DNA from: Rodentibacter pneumotropicus DSM 21403
GTDB taxonomy: Bacteria > Pseudomonadota > Gammaproteobacteria > Enterobacterales > Pasteurellaceae
Assembly: GCF_000379905.1 (NCBI RefSeq)
Contig: NZ_KB904055.1
Location: forward strand, 1-64,000
Direction: 5' to 3'
DNA: 64,000 bases
The number at the start of each line of letters is the position of its first letter. The first letter of the stretch is position 1. Below are positions 8,476 to 17,681 of the stretch, piece by piece. The position numbers and the translations under genes are program-made. Below the pieces are notes generated by a model that made no database searches, was not told where the DNA came from, and was given only the letters and a program-made list of their open reading frames with translations.

Positions 8476-11301
8476 TTATGCAAAATGGCGAATTTCACCA
8501 TTACCTGCCACATTTTCCACACAACGTGGGCATAGCGCAGGATGTTGAGGATTGATGCCGATTTGGTCGGAATAATGCCAACAACGTGGACATTTTTCAC
8601 CGCTTGAACGCACCACTCTCACCGCAATGCCCTCAAGTTCGCCTTCTGCTACCTCTGTTGGCTTATCCGCAAGTGGTTTGACTATGGCTTTTGAGGTAAT
8701 GAGAACAAAGCGTAATTCATCACCAAGTTGTTCAAGCAATGCGCGGTATTCGTCATTGGCATAAAGGGTCACTTCTGCTTCTAACCCGCCACCAATCACT
8801 TTTTCATTACGGGCAATTTCCAACACTCGGTTCACTTCAGAACGTACATTAATGAGTTTTTGCCAATAGGCGTCATCTAATTTTTCGTTTTCACCTAATC
8901 CGAACAAGCCGGTGTAAAATTCTTCGGTGAAGACAAACTCCGCACGCTTATTTTCGATTGTTGGTAAATATTGCCAAATTTCATCTGCGGTGAAAGATAA
9001 AATCGGTGCCATCCAACGTACTAAGGCTTCTGAAATATGCCACAAAGCGGTTTGACAGCTACGACGAGCAAGGCTATCCGCTTTGGTGGTATATTGACGG
9101 TCTTTGATGATATCTAAATAGAATGATCCCATCTCCACGGAACAGAAACGCATTAAGCGTTGCACCACCGCATGGAATTGATAGTTATCATAAGCATCAA
9201 TAATTTCTTTTTGTGCGTCCAATGCGCAAGCCACCGCCCAACGATCGAGGCTAATCATCTCTTCCGCTTTCACTAAATCACGTTTTGGATCAAAACCGTT
9301 TAGATTTGCTAACAAGAAACGCGCGGTGTTGCGAATACGGCGATAGCTATCTGCCGCACGTTTTAAAATTTCATCGGATACAGTCATTTCACCAGTGTAA
9401 TCCGTTGATGCCACCCATAAGCGTAAAATATCGCCACCGAATTTATCCATCACTTCTTGTGGTGTCACAATGTTGCCGATGGATTTTGACATTTTTCGTC
9501 CTTGACCATCCACCGTAAACCCGTGGGTAAGCACCTGTTTATAAGGTGCTTTATTATCTGTTGCGGTAGAAAGCATTAAGGATGACATAAACCAGCCTCG
9601 GTGTTGATCTGAACCTTCCAAATACATATCCGCACTGTTGCCGGCAAATTCATCACGATTTGCCACCACGGAAGAATAGGTCGATCCTGAATCAAACCAT
9701 ACATCTAAGGTATCCGGTACTTTGCGATAATGTTCTGCATCCGCACCGAGTAATTCTTTTTCGTCCAAATCCCACCAAGCTTGAATACCGGCTTTTTCCA
9801 CTCGTTTTGCCACTTCTTCAAGCAATTCTAAAGTACGAGGGTGTAATTCTTCCGTTTCCTTATGGACGAACATCGTCATCGGCACGCCCCAAGTACGTTG
9901 ACGAGAAATACACCAGTCAGGTCGATTTTCCACCATTTTTTCAATACGCGCTTGTCCCCAACTTGGAATCCAGCGTACTTGTTTAATTTCTCCAAGCGCT
10001 TGTGGGCGTAGCCCTTTCACTTCCATACCGATAAACCATTGCGGTGTCGCACGGAAAATAATCGGGGTTTTATGACGCCAACAATGTGGGTAACTGTGCG
10101 TAATTTTTTCTACTTTCAATAAATTGCCCGTTTCTTGCAATTTTTCCACTACAAGGGGGTTGGCTTCAAATACGCCTTTACCGGCAAAAAATGGGGTTGT
10201 GGAAACAAATTTGCCGTCATTTGCCACAAGACATGCCATTGGCAAATCATATTTTTGCCCCACAATAAAGTCATCTAAACCGTGATCCGGTGCAGTATGT
10301 ACCAAACCGGTACCACCATCGGTAGTAACATGATCACCTAAAACCACAGGCACACTATAATCGTTAAAAGGATGACGGAAACGAACTAACTCAAGGGCTT
10401 GACCTTTCACCGAACCCAATATTTCTATCTTTTCAATTCCAACAGCCTTCGCCACAGATTCAACAAGATCAGCCGCCAAAATCACTCTCTCATCGCCTAA
10501 TTGAACAAGTTGATATTCTAGCTCCGCATTTATCGCAATCGCACGGTTAGAAGGAATTGTCCAAGGTGTAGTTGTCCAAATCACCGCAGAAAGTTTGCCG
10601 CTACCTTTGCCTTGTGCATTAAATTTGGCTTCAATTTCATCCGCACTTTCTGCCGGAAAACGGACATAAATAGACGGCGATACTTTGTCTTCATATTCCA
10701 CTTCCGCTTCCGCCAAAGAAGAACCACAATCCAAACACCAATGGACAGGTTTTGAACCTTTATAGAGATGACCATTTTCAATCACTTTGCCAAGGGTGCG
10801 AATGATGTTGGCTTCCGTATCAAAATTCATCGTTAAATACGGATTATTCCAATCGCCCAAGACACCTAAACGAATGAAATCTTTCTTTTGACCTTCCACT
10901 TGTTCCGCTGCATATTCACGACATTTTTGACGAAATTCCGCCGCTGAAATTTTCTCGTTTGGTTTTCCCACCAAACCTTCCACTTTCAGCTCAATCGGTA
11001 AACCGTGACAGTCCCAACCCGGAATATAAGGGGAATCAAAGCCGAGTGCAGTCTTGGATTTAACAATAATATCTTTTAAGATTTTGTTTACTGCGTGACC
11101 GATATGAATACTCCCGTTTGCATAAGGAGGTCCATCGTGCAAAATAAAGGATTTTTTACCTTTTGCCGCTTCACGAATTTTTTGGTAAAGATTTTTCTCA
11201 TACCAATTTTTCAACATCACAGGCTCGCGCTTGGCTAAATCACCACGCATTGGAAAACCTGTTTCCGGTAAATTAAGCGTGTTTTTGTAATCGACTGTCA
11301 T
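8476..11301 (-). CDS. ileS: Isoleucine--tRNA ligase
   Basis: This class I synthetase has about 941 residues from [18 protein letters not shown]. The HIGH motif is at residues 66-69 (SIHIGHA) and KMSKS is in [10 protein letters not shown]. The CP1 editing domain includes [17 protein letters not shown]. The C-terminal zinc-binding tail has the cysteine pairs CPRCWH and CPRC. I chose the ATG at 11301, with GGA about ten bases upstream, over a TTG at 11313. The gene follows ribF closely on the same strand, the conserved ribF-ileS-lspA order. Confidence 0.98.
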   Translation of the reverse strand: MTVDYKNTLNLPETGFPMRGDLAKREPVMLKNWYEKNLYQKIREAAKGKKSFILHDGPPYANGSIHIGHAVNKILKDIIVKSKTALGFDSPYIPGWDCHGLPIELKVEGLVGKPNEKISAAEFRQKCREYAAEQVEGQKKDFIRLGVLGDWNNPYLTMNFDTEANIIRTLGKVIENGHLYKGSKPVHWCLDCGSSLAEAEVEYEDKVSPSIYVRFPAESADEIEAKFNAQGKGSGKLSAVIWTTTPWTIPSNRAIAINAELEYQLVQLGDERVILAADLVESVAKAVGIEKIEILGSVKGQALELVRFRHPFNDYSVPVVLGDHVTTDGGTGLVHTAPDHGLDDFIVGQKYDLPMACLVANDGKFVSTTPFFAGKGVFEANPLVVEKLQETGNLLKVEKITHSYPHCWRHKTPIIFRATPQWFIGMEVKGLRPQALGEIKQVRWIPSWGQARIEKMVENRPDWCISRQRTWGVPMTMFVHKETEELHPRTLELLEEVAKRVEKAGIQAWWDLDEKELLGADAEHYRKVPDTLDVWFDSGSTYSSVVANRDEFAGNSADMYLEGSDQHRGWFMSSLMLSTATDNKAPYKQVLTHGFTVDGQGRKMSKSIGNIVTPQEVMDKFGGDILRLWVASTDYTGEMTVSDEILKRAADSYRRIRNTARFLLANLNGFDPKRDLVKAEEMISLDRWAVACALDAQKEIIDAYDNYQFHAVVQRLMRFCSVEMGSFYLDIIKDRQYTTKADSLARRSCQTALWHISEALVRWMAPILSFTADEIWQYLPTIENKRAEFVFTEEFYTGLFGLGENEKLDDAYWQKLINVRSEVNRVLEIARNEKVIGGGLEAEVTLYANDEYRALLEQLGDELRFVLITSKAIVKPLADKPTEVAEGELEGIAVRVVRSSGEKCPRCWHYSDQIGINPQHPALCPRCVENVAGNGEIRHFA

Positions 11302-11316
11302 TTTATTTTCCAATTT

Positions 11317-12255
11317 TTACTTTTTAAAATTCTTGCTAAAAAACGCTTTTGCGGTTTCAACATCCCGTTTAATCTGTGCTTTTAAATCATCAAAAGAGGA
11401 AAATTTCATTTCCTCTCTTATTTTATGGCAAAACTCAACCTCAACCTGTTCGCCATAAATCGTCTTTGAAAAATCAAATAAATGCACTTCTAATAATTGT
11501 ATTACGCCATTAATCGTTGGGCGTCTTCCTATATTGGCGACACCGTTAAAAATCTCGCCGGATTTTAACCGCACTTTTACCACGTACACGCCTTGAATCG
11601 GATTCACTTGGCGATGCAAACGAATATTTGCGGTAGGAAACCCCAATGTTCTGCCTAATTTATTGCCATGAATCACACGACCAAAAATACGATAAGGTTT
11701 TCCTAACAAACTTTCTGCAAGGGATAATTCATCTTTTGCTAAGGCTTCCCGAATGGTGGTACTGCTAATACGTTGTTCATCCAAACAGAAACTGTGATTG
11801 TCTTCCACGGTAAAGCCGAAACGCTCTCCCGCTTTTTTTAACATGGCAAAATTGCCTTGACGGTTGGCGCCAAATTGAAAATCATCGCCAATACTTAAAA
11901 ATTTTACGTGGAGCTGATTCACTAATGTTTGTTCAATGAACTGCCCTGCTGATTGTGCCGCAAAAGTGCGGTCGAATTTCGCTACAACTACCACATCCAC
12001 ATCGGCTTGCTGTAAATAATAGAGCTTATCACGCAAACGCATTAAACGAGCAGGCGCATTATCCCCCATAAAATATTCTCGGGGCTGCGGTTCAAACAAT
12101 AGTACCGTCATGGGTAAATTTAATTCGTCCGCTTTTTGGCGAAGGTGGCGCAACACGGCTTGATGACCTAAATGCACACCGTCAAAGTTGCCGATGGTAA
12201 GCGCACAACCTTGTAACAGCCGGCTTGCATGGTGCAGCCCACGAATTAATTGCAT
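11317..12255 (-). CDS. ribF: Bifunctional riboflavin kinase / FAD synthetase
   Basis: This 312-residue enzyme makes FMN and then FAD from riboflavin. The N-terminal nucleotidyltransferase domain has TIGNFDGVHLGHQAV and SSTTIREAL. The C-terminal flavokinase domain has GRVIHGNKLGRTLGFPTAN. The ATG at 12255 gives MQLIRGLHHAS, matching the family start; an upstream GTG at 12267 is in frame but less likely. A USS lies within the coding sequence near 11963. It is part of the murJ-ribF-ileS-lspA-ispH block. Confidence 0.97.
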   Translation of the reverse strand: MQLIRGLHHASRLLQGCALTIGNFDGVHLGHQAVLRHLRQKADELNLPMTVLLFEPQPREYFMGDNAPARLMRLRDKLYYLQQADVDVVVVAKFDRTFAAQSAGQFIEQTLVNQLHVKFLSIGDDFQFGANRQGNFAMLKKAGERFGFTVEDNHSFCLDEQRISSTTIREALAKDELSLAESLLGKPYRIFGRVIHGNKLGRTLGFPTANIRLHRQVNPIQGVYVVKVRLKSGEIFNGVANIGRRPTINGVIQLLEVHLFDFSKTIYGEQVEVEFCHKIREEMKFSSFDDLKAQIKRDVETAKAFFSKNFKK

Positions 12256-12301
12256 TATTTTACCCACAAAAATGACAGAATTTCGGCATTATAACGATAA
12301 G

Positions 12302-13876
12302 TTAGTTTTTTGTCAGCAAATGGTGAGGACGAATACCCAAGAAAATCAACACCATCCCATAAACAATCGCTGCCAGTGCAATTAACCAAGCCAACCAATG
12401 GGTCCGTTGCATAAAACTCATGACCGCCCATTCACTAATCGTTGGAGTGTAATACCACACCGCCGCTCCCATAACACAGGCAGACAATAAAACTTTCACG
12501 AAAAAGACCGCACTTTGGCGTGAAAAATGATACACATCGGATTTCGCCAAACCACGATAAAGCAAGTAAGCATTAAGGGTCGCCGACATGGCTGAAGCCA
12601 TGGCTAACCCCACATAGCTAAAGGGAATCGCCAATACATTAAATCCCATATTGCTCACCATGGCTATAATGCCGATTCTCACCGGTGTTTTGGTGTCTTG
12701 CCGCGCATAGTAGCCATTGGCAAGAATTTTAATCAGCATAAAACTCAACAATCCGGCATTAAACGCCCACAACGAATAGGAGGCGGCGTGCACATCCTTA
12801 AGTGTAAAACTCCCCCGCATAAAAAGCGTCAGTAACATAGGTTGAGCCAGTACGGCGATGCCTACCGCAGCCGGTACGCCAAGCAATAAAATCATTCGCA
12901 CGCCCCAATCCATTGTGTTGCGAAAATCTACCGCACTTTGTTCGGAATTATCTTCCCTATTTACGTGATGACGTGCGAGTGTAGGTAAAATCACCGTAGA
13001 AATGGCAATGCCGAACAACCCGAGAGGAAATTCTAACAAACGATCTGAATAATAAAGCCAGCTAATAGATCCCGTCATTAAAAAACTGGCAATGACCGTA
13101 TCCAGTAACAAATTAATCTGGCTGACGGATACACCAAACAACGCCGGAATCATCAATTTACGAATTTTTACCACGCCCTCATCGTGCCACGCCCATTTCG
13201 GTCTCACCAAAAGCCCGGCTTTTTTCATAAAAGGAATTTGGAATAAAAATTGCAATAAACCGCCAAGAAAAATCCCAATGGCAAGCGCAAGATCGGGATT
13301 ATCCATTCTCGGCGCTAAGAAAAGTGCGGTCACAATCATCGCAATATTTAGTAACACCGGCGAAAAAGACATCACGCCAAACTTGCCCAGCGTATTCAAT
13401 ACTGCACCGAAAAGTGCAACAAAGGTGACAAACCACAAATAGGGAAAAGTAATTTTTAATAGTAAAGAGGCTTGTTCAAACTTATGGGCATCAGGGCCGT
13501 CATTCAGCCAATCGGTGAACCAGCCCATGCCAAATAATGCGGCAACAACAGGCGACCCCACCATCGCCAATAAGGTCACGATACTCACCAAACCGCCTAA
13601 TGTGCCGGAAACTTTACCGATAAATTCACGGGTTTTGTCCAGATCACCCGTTTTACGATATTCTGCCAACACAGGTACGAAGGCTTGAGAAAATGCCCCT
13701 TCCGCAAACAAACGACGGAGAAAATTCGGAATACGGTTGGCAAATAAAAAAACATCAGCCGCCGCACCTGCACCAATCAGATGTGCGATGACGACATCGC
13801 GTACTAAACCTAACACACGTGATAATAATGTCATACTGCTGACAATCACGCCTGATTTTAAAAGTCGTTTACTCAA
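12302..13876 (-). CDS. murJ: Lipid II flippase MurJ
   Basis: This 524-residue polytopic membrane protein of the MOP superfamily flips lipid II across the inner membrane for peptidoglycan synthesis. Family landmarks are SSMTLLSRVLGLVRDVVIA at the N-terminus, FANRIPNFLRRLFAEGAFSQ and GVPAAVGIAVLAQP. About 14 hydrophobic segments fit MurJ. It is the first gene of the minus-strand block ending in ispH and is divergent from rpsT. Confidence 0.97.
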   Translation of the reverse strand: MSKRLLKSGVIVSSMTLLSRVLGLVRDVVIAHLIGAGAAADVFLFANRIPNFLRRLFAEGAFSQAFVPVLAEYRKTGDLDKTREFIGKVSGTLGGLVSIVTLLAMVGSPVVAALFGMGWFTDWLNDGPDAHKFEQASLLLKITFPYLWFVTFVALFGAVLNTLGKFGVMSFSPVLLNIAMIVTALFLAPRMDNPDLALAIGIFLGGLLQFLFQIPFMKKAGLLVRPKWAWHDEGVVKIRKLMIPALFGVSVSQINLLLDTVIASFLMTGSISWLYYSDRLLEFPLGLFGIAISTVILPTLARHHVNREDNSEQSAVDFRNTMDWGVRMILLLGVPAAVGIAVLAQPMLLTLFMRGSFTLKDVHAASYSLWAFNAGLLSFMLIKILANGYYARQDTKTPVRIGIIAMVSNMGFNVLAIPFSYVGLAMASAMSATLNAYLLYRGLAKSDVYHFSRQSAVFFVKVLLSACVMGAAVWYYTPTISEWAVMSFMQRTHWLAWLIALAAIVYGMVLIFLGIRPHHLLTKN

Positions 13877-14062
13877 AACATTTTTCTCTTGGCTAAAAAT
13901 TTTGCTTAATTGTATAGAAATTTTGTTTTTACGCTATATTCCACGTAAAAAAACTGATAAAATCCGCCCACATCGTTTGTGTGAGCCCCTATTGAAAGCG
14001 CTTGTAAAAATAACGATGCTTACTTTCGGTTGTGTCTCACCGAAATCAACACAAATTTTCCA

Positions 14063-14091
14063 TTGACAAACGTATAAAAAATCGTCATATT
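14063..14091 (+). promoter_or_regulatory. Sigma-70 promoter of rpsT
   Basis: TTGACA (14063-14068), a 17-bp spacer and CATATT (14086-14091) lie about 50 bp upstream of the rpsT start. The consensus -35 and optimal spacing fit a strong ribosomal-protein promoter. Calling this a promoter is inference from sequence only. Confidence 0.7.
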
Positions 14092-14142
14092 GACGCCCTT
14101 TATTTTGTCACACTAATTAACAGAAATTTTAGGAGTTTGACC

Positions 14143-14406
14143 TTGGCTAATATCAAGTCAGCAAAAAAACGCGCGGTTCAATCTGAAAAACGTCGCCAAC
14201 ACAACGCAAGCCAACGCTCTATGATGCGTACTTACATCAAAAAAGTTTATGCTCAAGTAGCAGCAGGTGAGAAAGCAGCAGCTGAAGCAGCATTCGTTGA
14301 AATGCAAAAAGTTGTTGACCGTATGGCTTCAAAAGGCTTAATCCACGCTAACAAAGCAGCAAATCACAAATCTAAATTAGCTGCACAAATCAAAAAATTA
14401 GCGTAA
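14143..14406 (+). CDS. rpsT: 30S ribosomal protein S20, TTG start
   Basis: This 87-residue small basic protein binds 16S rRNA and has the S20 sequence ([20 protein letters not shown] to the [10 protein letters not shown] end). The start is a TTG at 14143, preceded by AGGAG, giving exactly the family length. The longer ATG-started frame from 14032 adds sequence unlike S20 and lies across the promoter. E. coli rpsT also uses TTG, which lets S20 repress its own translation. It is divergent from murJ. Confidence 0.97.
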   Translation: MANIKSAKKRAVQSEKRRQHNASQRSMMRTYIKKVYAQVAAGEKAAAEAAFVEMQKVVDRMASKGLIHANKAANHKSKLAAQIKKLA

Positions 14407-14418
14407 TTAAAACAGCTT

Positions 14419-14451
14419 AAAAAAAGACCGCACTTTGATGTGCGGTTTTTT
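14419..14451 (+). terminator. rpsT terminator
   Basis: A-run, GACCGCA, short loop, TGTGCGGT, T-run: a classical intrinsic terminator about 15 bp after the rpsT stop, partly made from a USS. Confidence 0.85.
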
Positions 14452-14544
14452 ATTGCCTAAATTATAGAAAAAGTGCGGTTAAAATTCTCTGTGATTTTTT
14501 CGGTATTATATAGAAAATGCACAAAAGCGGTCATTTTAACGAAA

Positions 14545-14573
14545 TGTAGGGACACAGGCAGTGTGTCCCTACA
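14545..14573. repeat. Perfect 11-bp palindromic hairpin
   Basis: TGTAGGGACAC and GTGTCCCTACA flank a 7-nt loop (AGGCAGT) between rpsT and srmB, followed by an A-run. It could be an extra terminator, but the T-run is on the wrong side for rpsT. The form (short GC-rich palindrome in an intergenic gap) suggests a dispersed repeat. No second copy is seen in this window. Confidence 0.5.
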
Positions 14574-14640
14574 AAAAAACAAAATAAAATTTGTGCAACA
14601 ACGACATAATACCGTGATTTTTAACCGCACTTTTCGTTTT

Positions 14641-15963
14641 CTAATTGTCTTTCCCTGAACTCGGCTTTCTCCGCTTCCCGATATTTTTCGTATCCTTGTG
14701 ACGCAATTTCACTTTTTTCTTCGCCTCTTCTTTTTTCTTTTCTTCCCGTTTGGCTTTAATGCGGGCTTTTTGCTTTTTAGTCACCGATTTAATTTCACCG
14801 TCTTTCGGTGGTTTGGTACGGGGTTCCAAACCTTCCAGAACACGGGCTTTTAATATTTCTTCCGTATAACGCTTAATTTTGCCTAGTAATTTATAATCGT
14901 GGGCTTCCACAAAAGAGACCGCTGTCCCTTTTTTGCCTGCTCGAGCGGTACGCCCAATACGGTGTAAATAAGTATCCGCACTATATGGCAAATCGAAATT
15001 CATCACATGGCTGACGTCATCAATATCAATACCACGGGCTGCCACGTCCGTTGCCACTAACACCGTCACAACGTCCGATTTTAATTTATCAATGGCATTA
15101 TTACGCTGGGTTTGCGCCATTTCCCCTTCCAAATAGGTGGAACGAATCCCACGCTTGCGTAAAATTTCCGCCAGTTCACGCACTTCTTCACGACGGCGTA
15201 CAAATACGATACCACGATCAACATTTTCCGTTTCAATGAAACGAGCCAATAATTTCACTTTGTGTTCATAACTATCCGCGTGGTAATACCACTGATTGAT
15301 TTTTTTACGTTCACGGCGGCTTGGCTCCGCATCCACTTTCACCGGATCATTAAGCAAGCGTTCGGCAAAATCCACCAATAATTCACCTTCAAGGGTGGCT
15401 GAAAACAATAAGGTTTGTTTACGCCAACGGGTTTCCGCCGCAATTTTTTCCGCATCTTGCCCAAATCCCATTTGTAACATTCTATCGGCTTCATCAAAAA
15501 TTAGGATTTCCACCGAACGACAATCAAAATTCTCTTCCTGAATATATTGTAATAAACGTCCCGGTGTCGCCACCACCAAATCCTGATTGGTGTTAAATAC
15601 CTCACCGTGATTTTGATATGCCACACCGCCGGTGATTGTGGCAATATTTAAATGGGTAAATTGCGCCAATTCTTCCGCTTGTTGCGCCACTTGCATGGCT
15701 AATTCTCGGGTGGGCGTTAATACCAAAACTCTCGGTGGACCGGGCTTACGGCGCGGATAATCAAGCAGATGTTGCAATGCCGGTAATAAAAATGCGACGG
15801 TTTTTCCCGTGCCAGTGGGAGCAGAACCTAATACATCACGGGCTTCCATTGCCGCCGGAATTGCATTTAATTGGATCGCTGTTGGGCGTGAGTAGCCTTT
15901 TTTTTCAATAGCTTGAAGAAGTTCAGGGGAAAGATCGAATTGTTCAAATTGAGGAAAATTCAT
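14641..15963 (-). CDS. srmB: ATP-dependent RNA helicase SrmB
   Basis: This 440-residue DEAD-box helicase has a Q motif (GYSRPTAIQ), Walker A SAPTGTGKT (K54), PTRELAMQV, DEAD in LIFDEADRM, SAT in LFSATLEG, and HRIGRTARAGKKG. The C-terminal tail is very rich in lysine (KAKREEKKKEEAKKKVKLR), as in SrmB, which acts in 50S ribosome assembly. It is divergent from trmN6; in E. coli srmB and the trmN6 homologue yfiC are also neighbours. The start ATG is at 15963. Confidence 0.93.
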   Translation of the reverse strand: MNFPQFEQFDLSPELLQAIEKKGYSRPTAIQLNAIPAAMEARDVLGSAPTGTGKTVAFLLPALQHLLDYPRRKPGPPRVLVLTPTRELAMQVAQQAEELAQFTHLNIATITGGVAYQNHGEVFNTNQDLVVATPGRLLQYIQEENFDCRSVEILIFDEADRMLQMGFGQDAEKIAAETRWRKQTLLFSATLEGELLVDFAERLLNDPVKVDAEPSRRERKKINQWYYHADSYEHKVKLLARFIETENVDRGIVFVRRREEVRELAEILRKRGIRSTYLEGEMAQTQRNNAIDKLKSDVVTVLVATDVAARGIDIDDVSHVMNFDLPYSADTYLHRIGRTARAGKKGTAVSFVEAHDYKLLGKIKRYTEEILKARVLEGLEPRTKPPKDGEIKSVTKKQKARIKAKREEKKKEEAKKKVKLRHKDTKNIGKRRKPSSGKDN

Positions 15964-16063
15964 TATTGTACGGTTCTTTGTTAAAATTGCCGCGAATTAT
16001 ACCTGAAAAGCCCCGAAACGCCTAAAAATAAACAGGAAAGTGCGGTCAATTTTAAAAATATTT

Positions 16064-16762
16064 ATGAGTAGTTTCACCTTTAAACAATTTCACATTAATC
16101 AACAACATTGTGCAATGAAAGTGGGCACAGACAGCATTTTACTGGGTGCTTGGGCAGATATTGAACAGGCTAAAAATGTGTTAGATATGGGCTGTGGCAC
16201 CGGTCTGTTAGCCTTAATGCTCGCGCAACGAAGTTCTCCGGATTGTTCTATTTCTGCGGTGGAATTAGATCCTGCCGCCGCTCAACAGGCACGGGAAAAT
16301 ATTGCAATTTCGCCTTGGCAAGAACGCATCAATCTCATTCACGCAGATGTCCAACATTTTTTACATACCACATCGGAAACCTTTGATCTCATTGTCGCCA
16401 ATCCGCCCTATTTTAAACAAGGCGTGGAATGTAAAAACGAAGAACGGGAATTAGCCCGTTATACTAAGCAAAGTCATTTAAACTGGCTGGTTTGGGCGGC
16501 TGAACGCTTATCCGAAAAGGGAAAAATCAGTTTTGTACTGCCTTATGAAGCGGCAAAAACACTCGAAAAACTAACCGCACTTTATTGCATAAAACAAACG
16601 GAGATCATCACAAAAATCGGCAAATCACCACAAAGAATGTTAATCACCTTTTCAAAACAACCACAAAAATTATTGCGTGATCAAATCGTGATTTACAATG
16701 AGAAAAATTGCTATACAGGCGAGTTTGTCGAATTAACGAAAGATTTTTATTTGAAATTCTAA
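16064..16762 (+). CDS. trmN6: tRNA1(Val) (adenine(37)-N6)-methyltransferase
   Basis: This SAM-dependent methyltransferase of about 232 residues begins MSSFTFKQFHINQQHCAMKVGTD. It has a glycine-rich SAM motif (VLDMGCGTGLLALML) and the N6-adenine catalytic motif NPPY (IVANPPYFKQG). It modifies A37 of tRNA-Val1. I chose the ATG at 16064; the longer frame begins at a GTG (16040) lying inside a USS. It is divergent from srmB. Confidence 0.93.
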   Translation: MSSFTFKQFHINQQHCAMKVGTDSILLGAWADIEQAKNVLDMGCGTGLLALMLAQRSSPDCSISAVELDPAAAQQARENIAISPWQERINLIHADVQHFLHTTSETFDLIVANPPYFKQGVECKNEERELARYTKQSHLNWLVWAAERLSEKGKISFVLPYEAAKTLEKLTALYCIKQTEIITKIGKSPQRMLITFSKQPQKLLRDQIVIYNEKNCYTGEFVELTKDFYLKF

Positions 16763-16829
16763 TGATAAAGGCGAGCTCAAATTTCTCAAGGTCGCCTTCT
16801 TCATATCCCAAATAGGAGGAATTTTATGC

Positions 16830-17504
16830 TTATTTTTTCAATTTCGTCCAGTTGTAATAACCGTAAAGGGAGTTCAGCAAATATGCGCTATACATTAAAT
16901 ACATCGCCTGCGTTTCCGCCCATAAAATAATAGAAAGAATATTAAGGACAATCCATAACAGCCATTGTTCACGATAACGCAAAATCATCAGCAACTGAGC
17001 CGCTACCACGATAATGGTTGTTAAACCGTCTAAATCGGTTGAGCTTCCGCCCGCTGTCTGTAAGACTTGCACAAATAAAAACGTACCGATACCGATAAAA
17101 AGCGCAAGGGCAATCCAACCTTTTGGTGTGAGTGCTTTTGCCACCACACTTTCACCGCCATTGTCATTTTGCATATTGTTTTTCCACATGAAATAGCCGA
17201 TAAACTGTGCCGGCAAATAGACATAAAGTACGGTGTTCATTTCCCCTAAGAAATTTTGCCCCCATGCCACATAAAAATAGGTATAAGCAAAAATCAAGCC
17301 GAAGAAATAGTTGCTGATTTTCCCTTTACTCACCAATACCACACACAAAATACCCGATATGCCTGAAATCATTTCTAGCAGGGTATTATCATCTTGCTGC
17401 ACATACGCCCAAATTTGTGCAATGATAAACACCACCAACCAGATCACCTCAAAAGGTTTCCAACCGGATAAAAACTCACGTTTAAGACGTTCAGACCAAT
17501 CCAT
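16830..17504 (-). CDS. pnuC: Nicotinamide riboside transporter PnuC
   Basis: This 224-residue inner-membrane protein has about seven hydrophobic segments and family motifs including WLLWIVLNI and SLYGYYNW near the C-terminus. PnuC imports nicotinamide riboside. In Pasteurellaceae, many of which cannot make NAD de novo, it is central to NAD salvage. GGAGTAAAAA precedes the ATG at 17504. No neighbour of the pathway is present. The gap 17505-17681 holds a USS and nothing else clear. Confidence 0.93.
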   Translation of the reverse strand: MDWSERLKREFLSGWKPFEVIWLVVFIIAQIWAYVQQDDNTLLEMISGISGILCVVLVSKGKISNYFFGLIFAYTYFYVAWGQNFLGEMNTVLYVYLPAQFIGYFMWKNNMQNDNGGESVVAKALTPKGWIALALFIGIGTFLFVQVLQTAGGSSTDLDGLTTIIVVAAQLLMILRYREQWLLWIVLNILSIILWAETQAMYLMYSAYLLNSLYGYYNWTKLKK

Positions 17505-17681
17505 TTTTTACTCCATAATAATGAAAAAACATGTCATTTTTGCACCGCACTTTGGCAAAGTAAAGCATAGAATCGGAACAATCATCACGATTGTGATAGA
17601 GATCACGGTTTTCATTGCTTTCCCTTTGAATCTGGCTACAATAGCCGCCCGAATTTTAATGAATAAAAAATAGAGAACTGT

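Noticed and set aside
14032-14142. N-terminal extension of S20 from an upstream ATG
   Set aside because: The extra 37 codons run through the rpsT promoter and are unlike S20. The TTG at 14143 with AGGAG gives the exact family length.
17521-17673. Small 50-codon frame between pnuC and rapA
   Set aside because: It starts next to the pnuC RBS on the opposite strand, contains a translated USS, lacks a good RBS and matches nothing I recognise.
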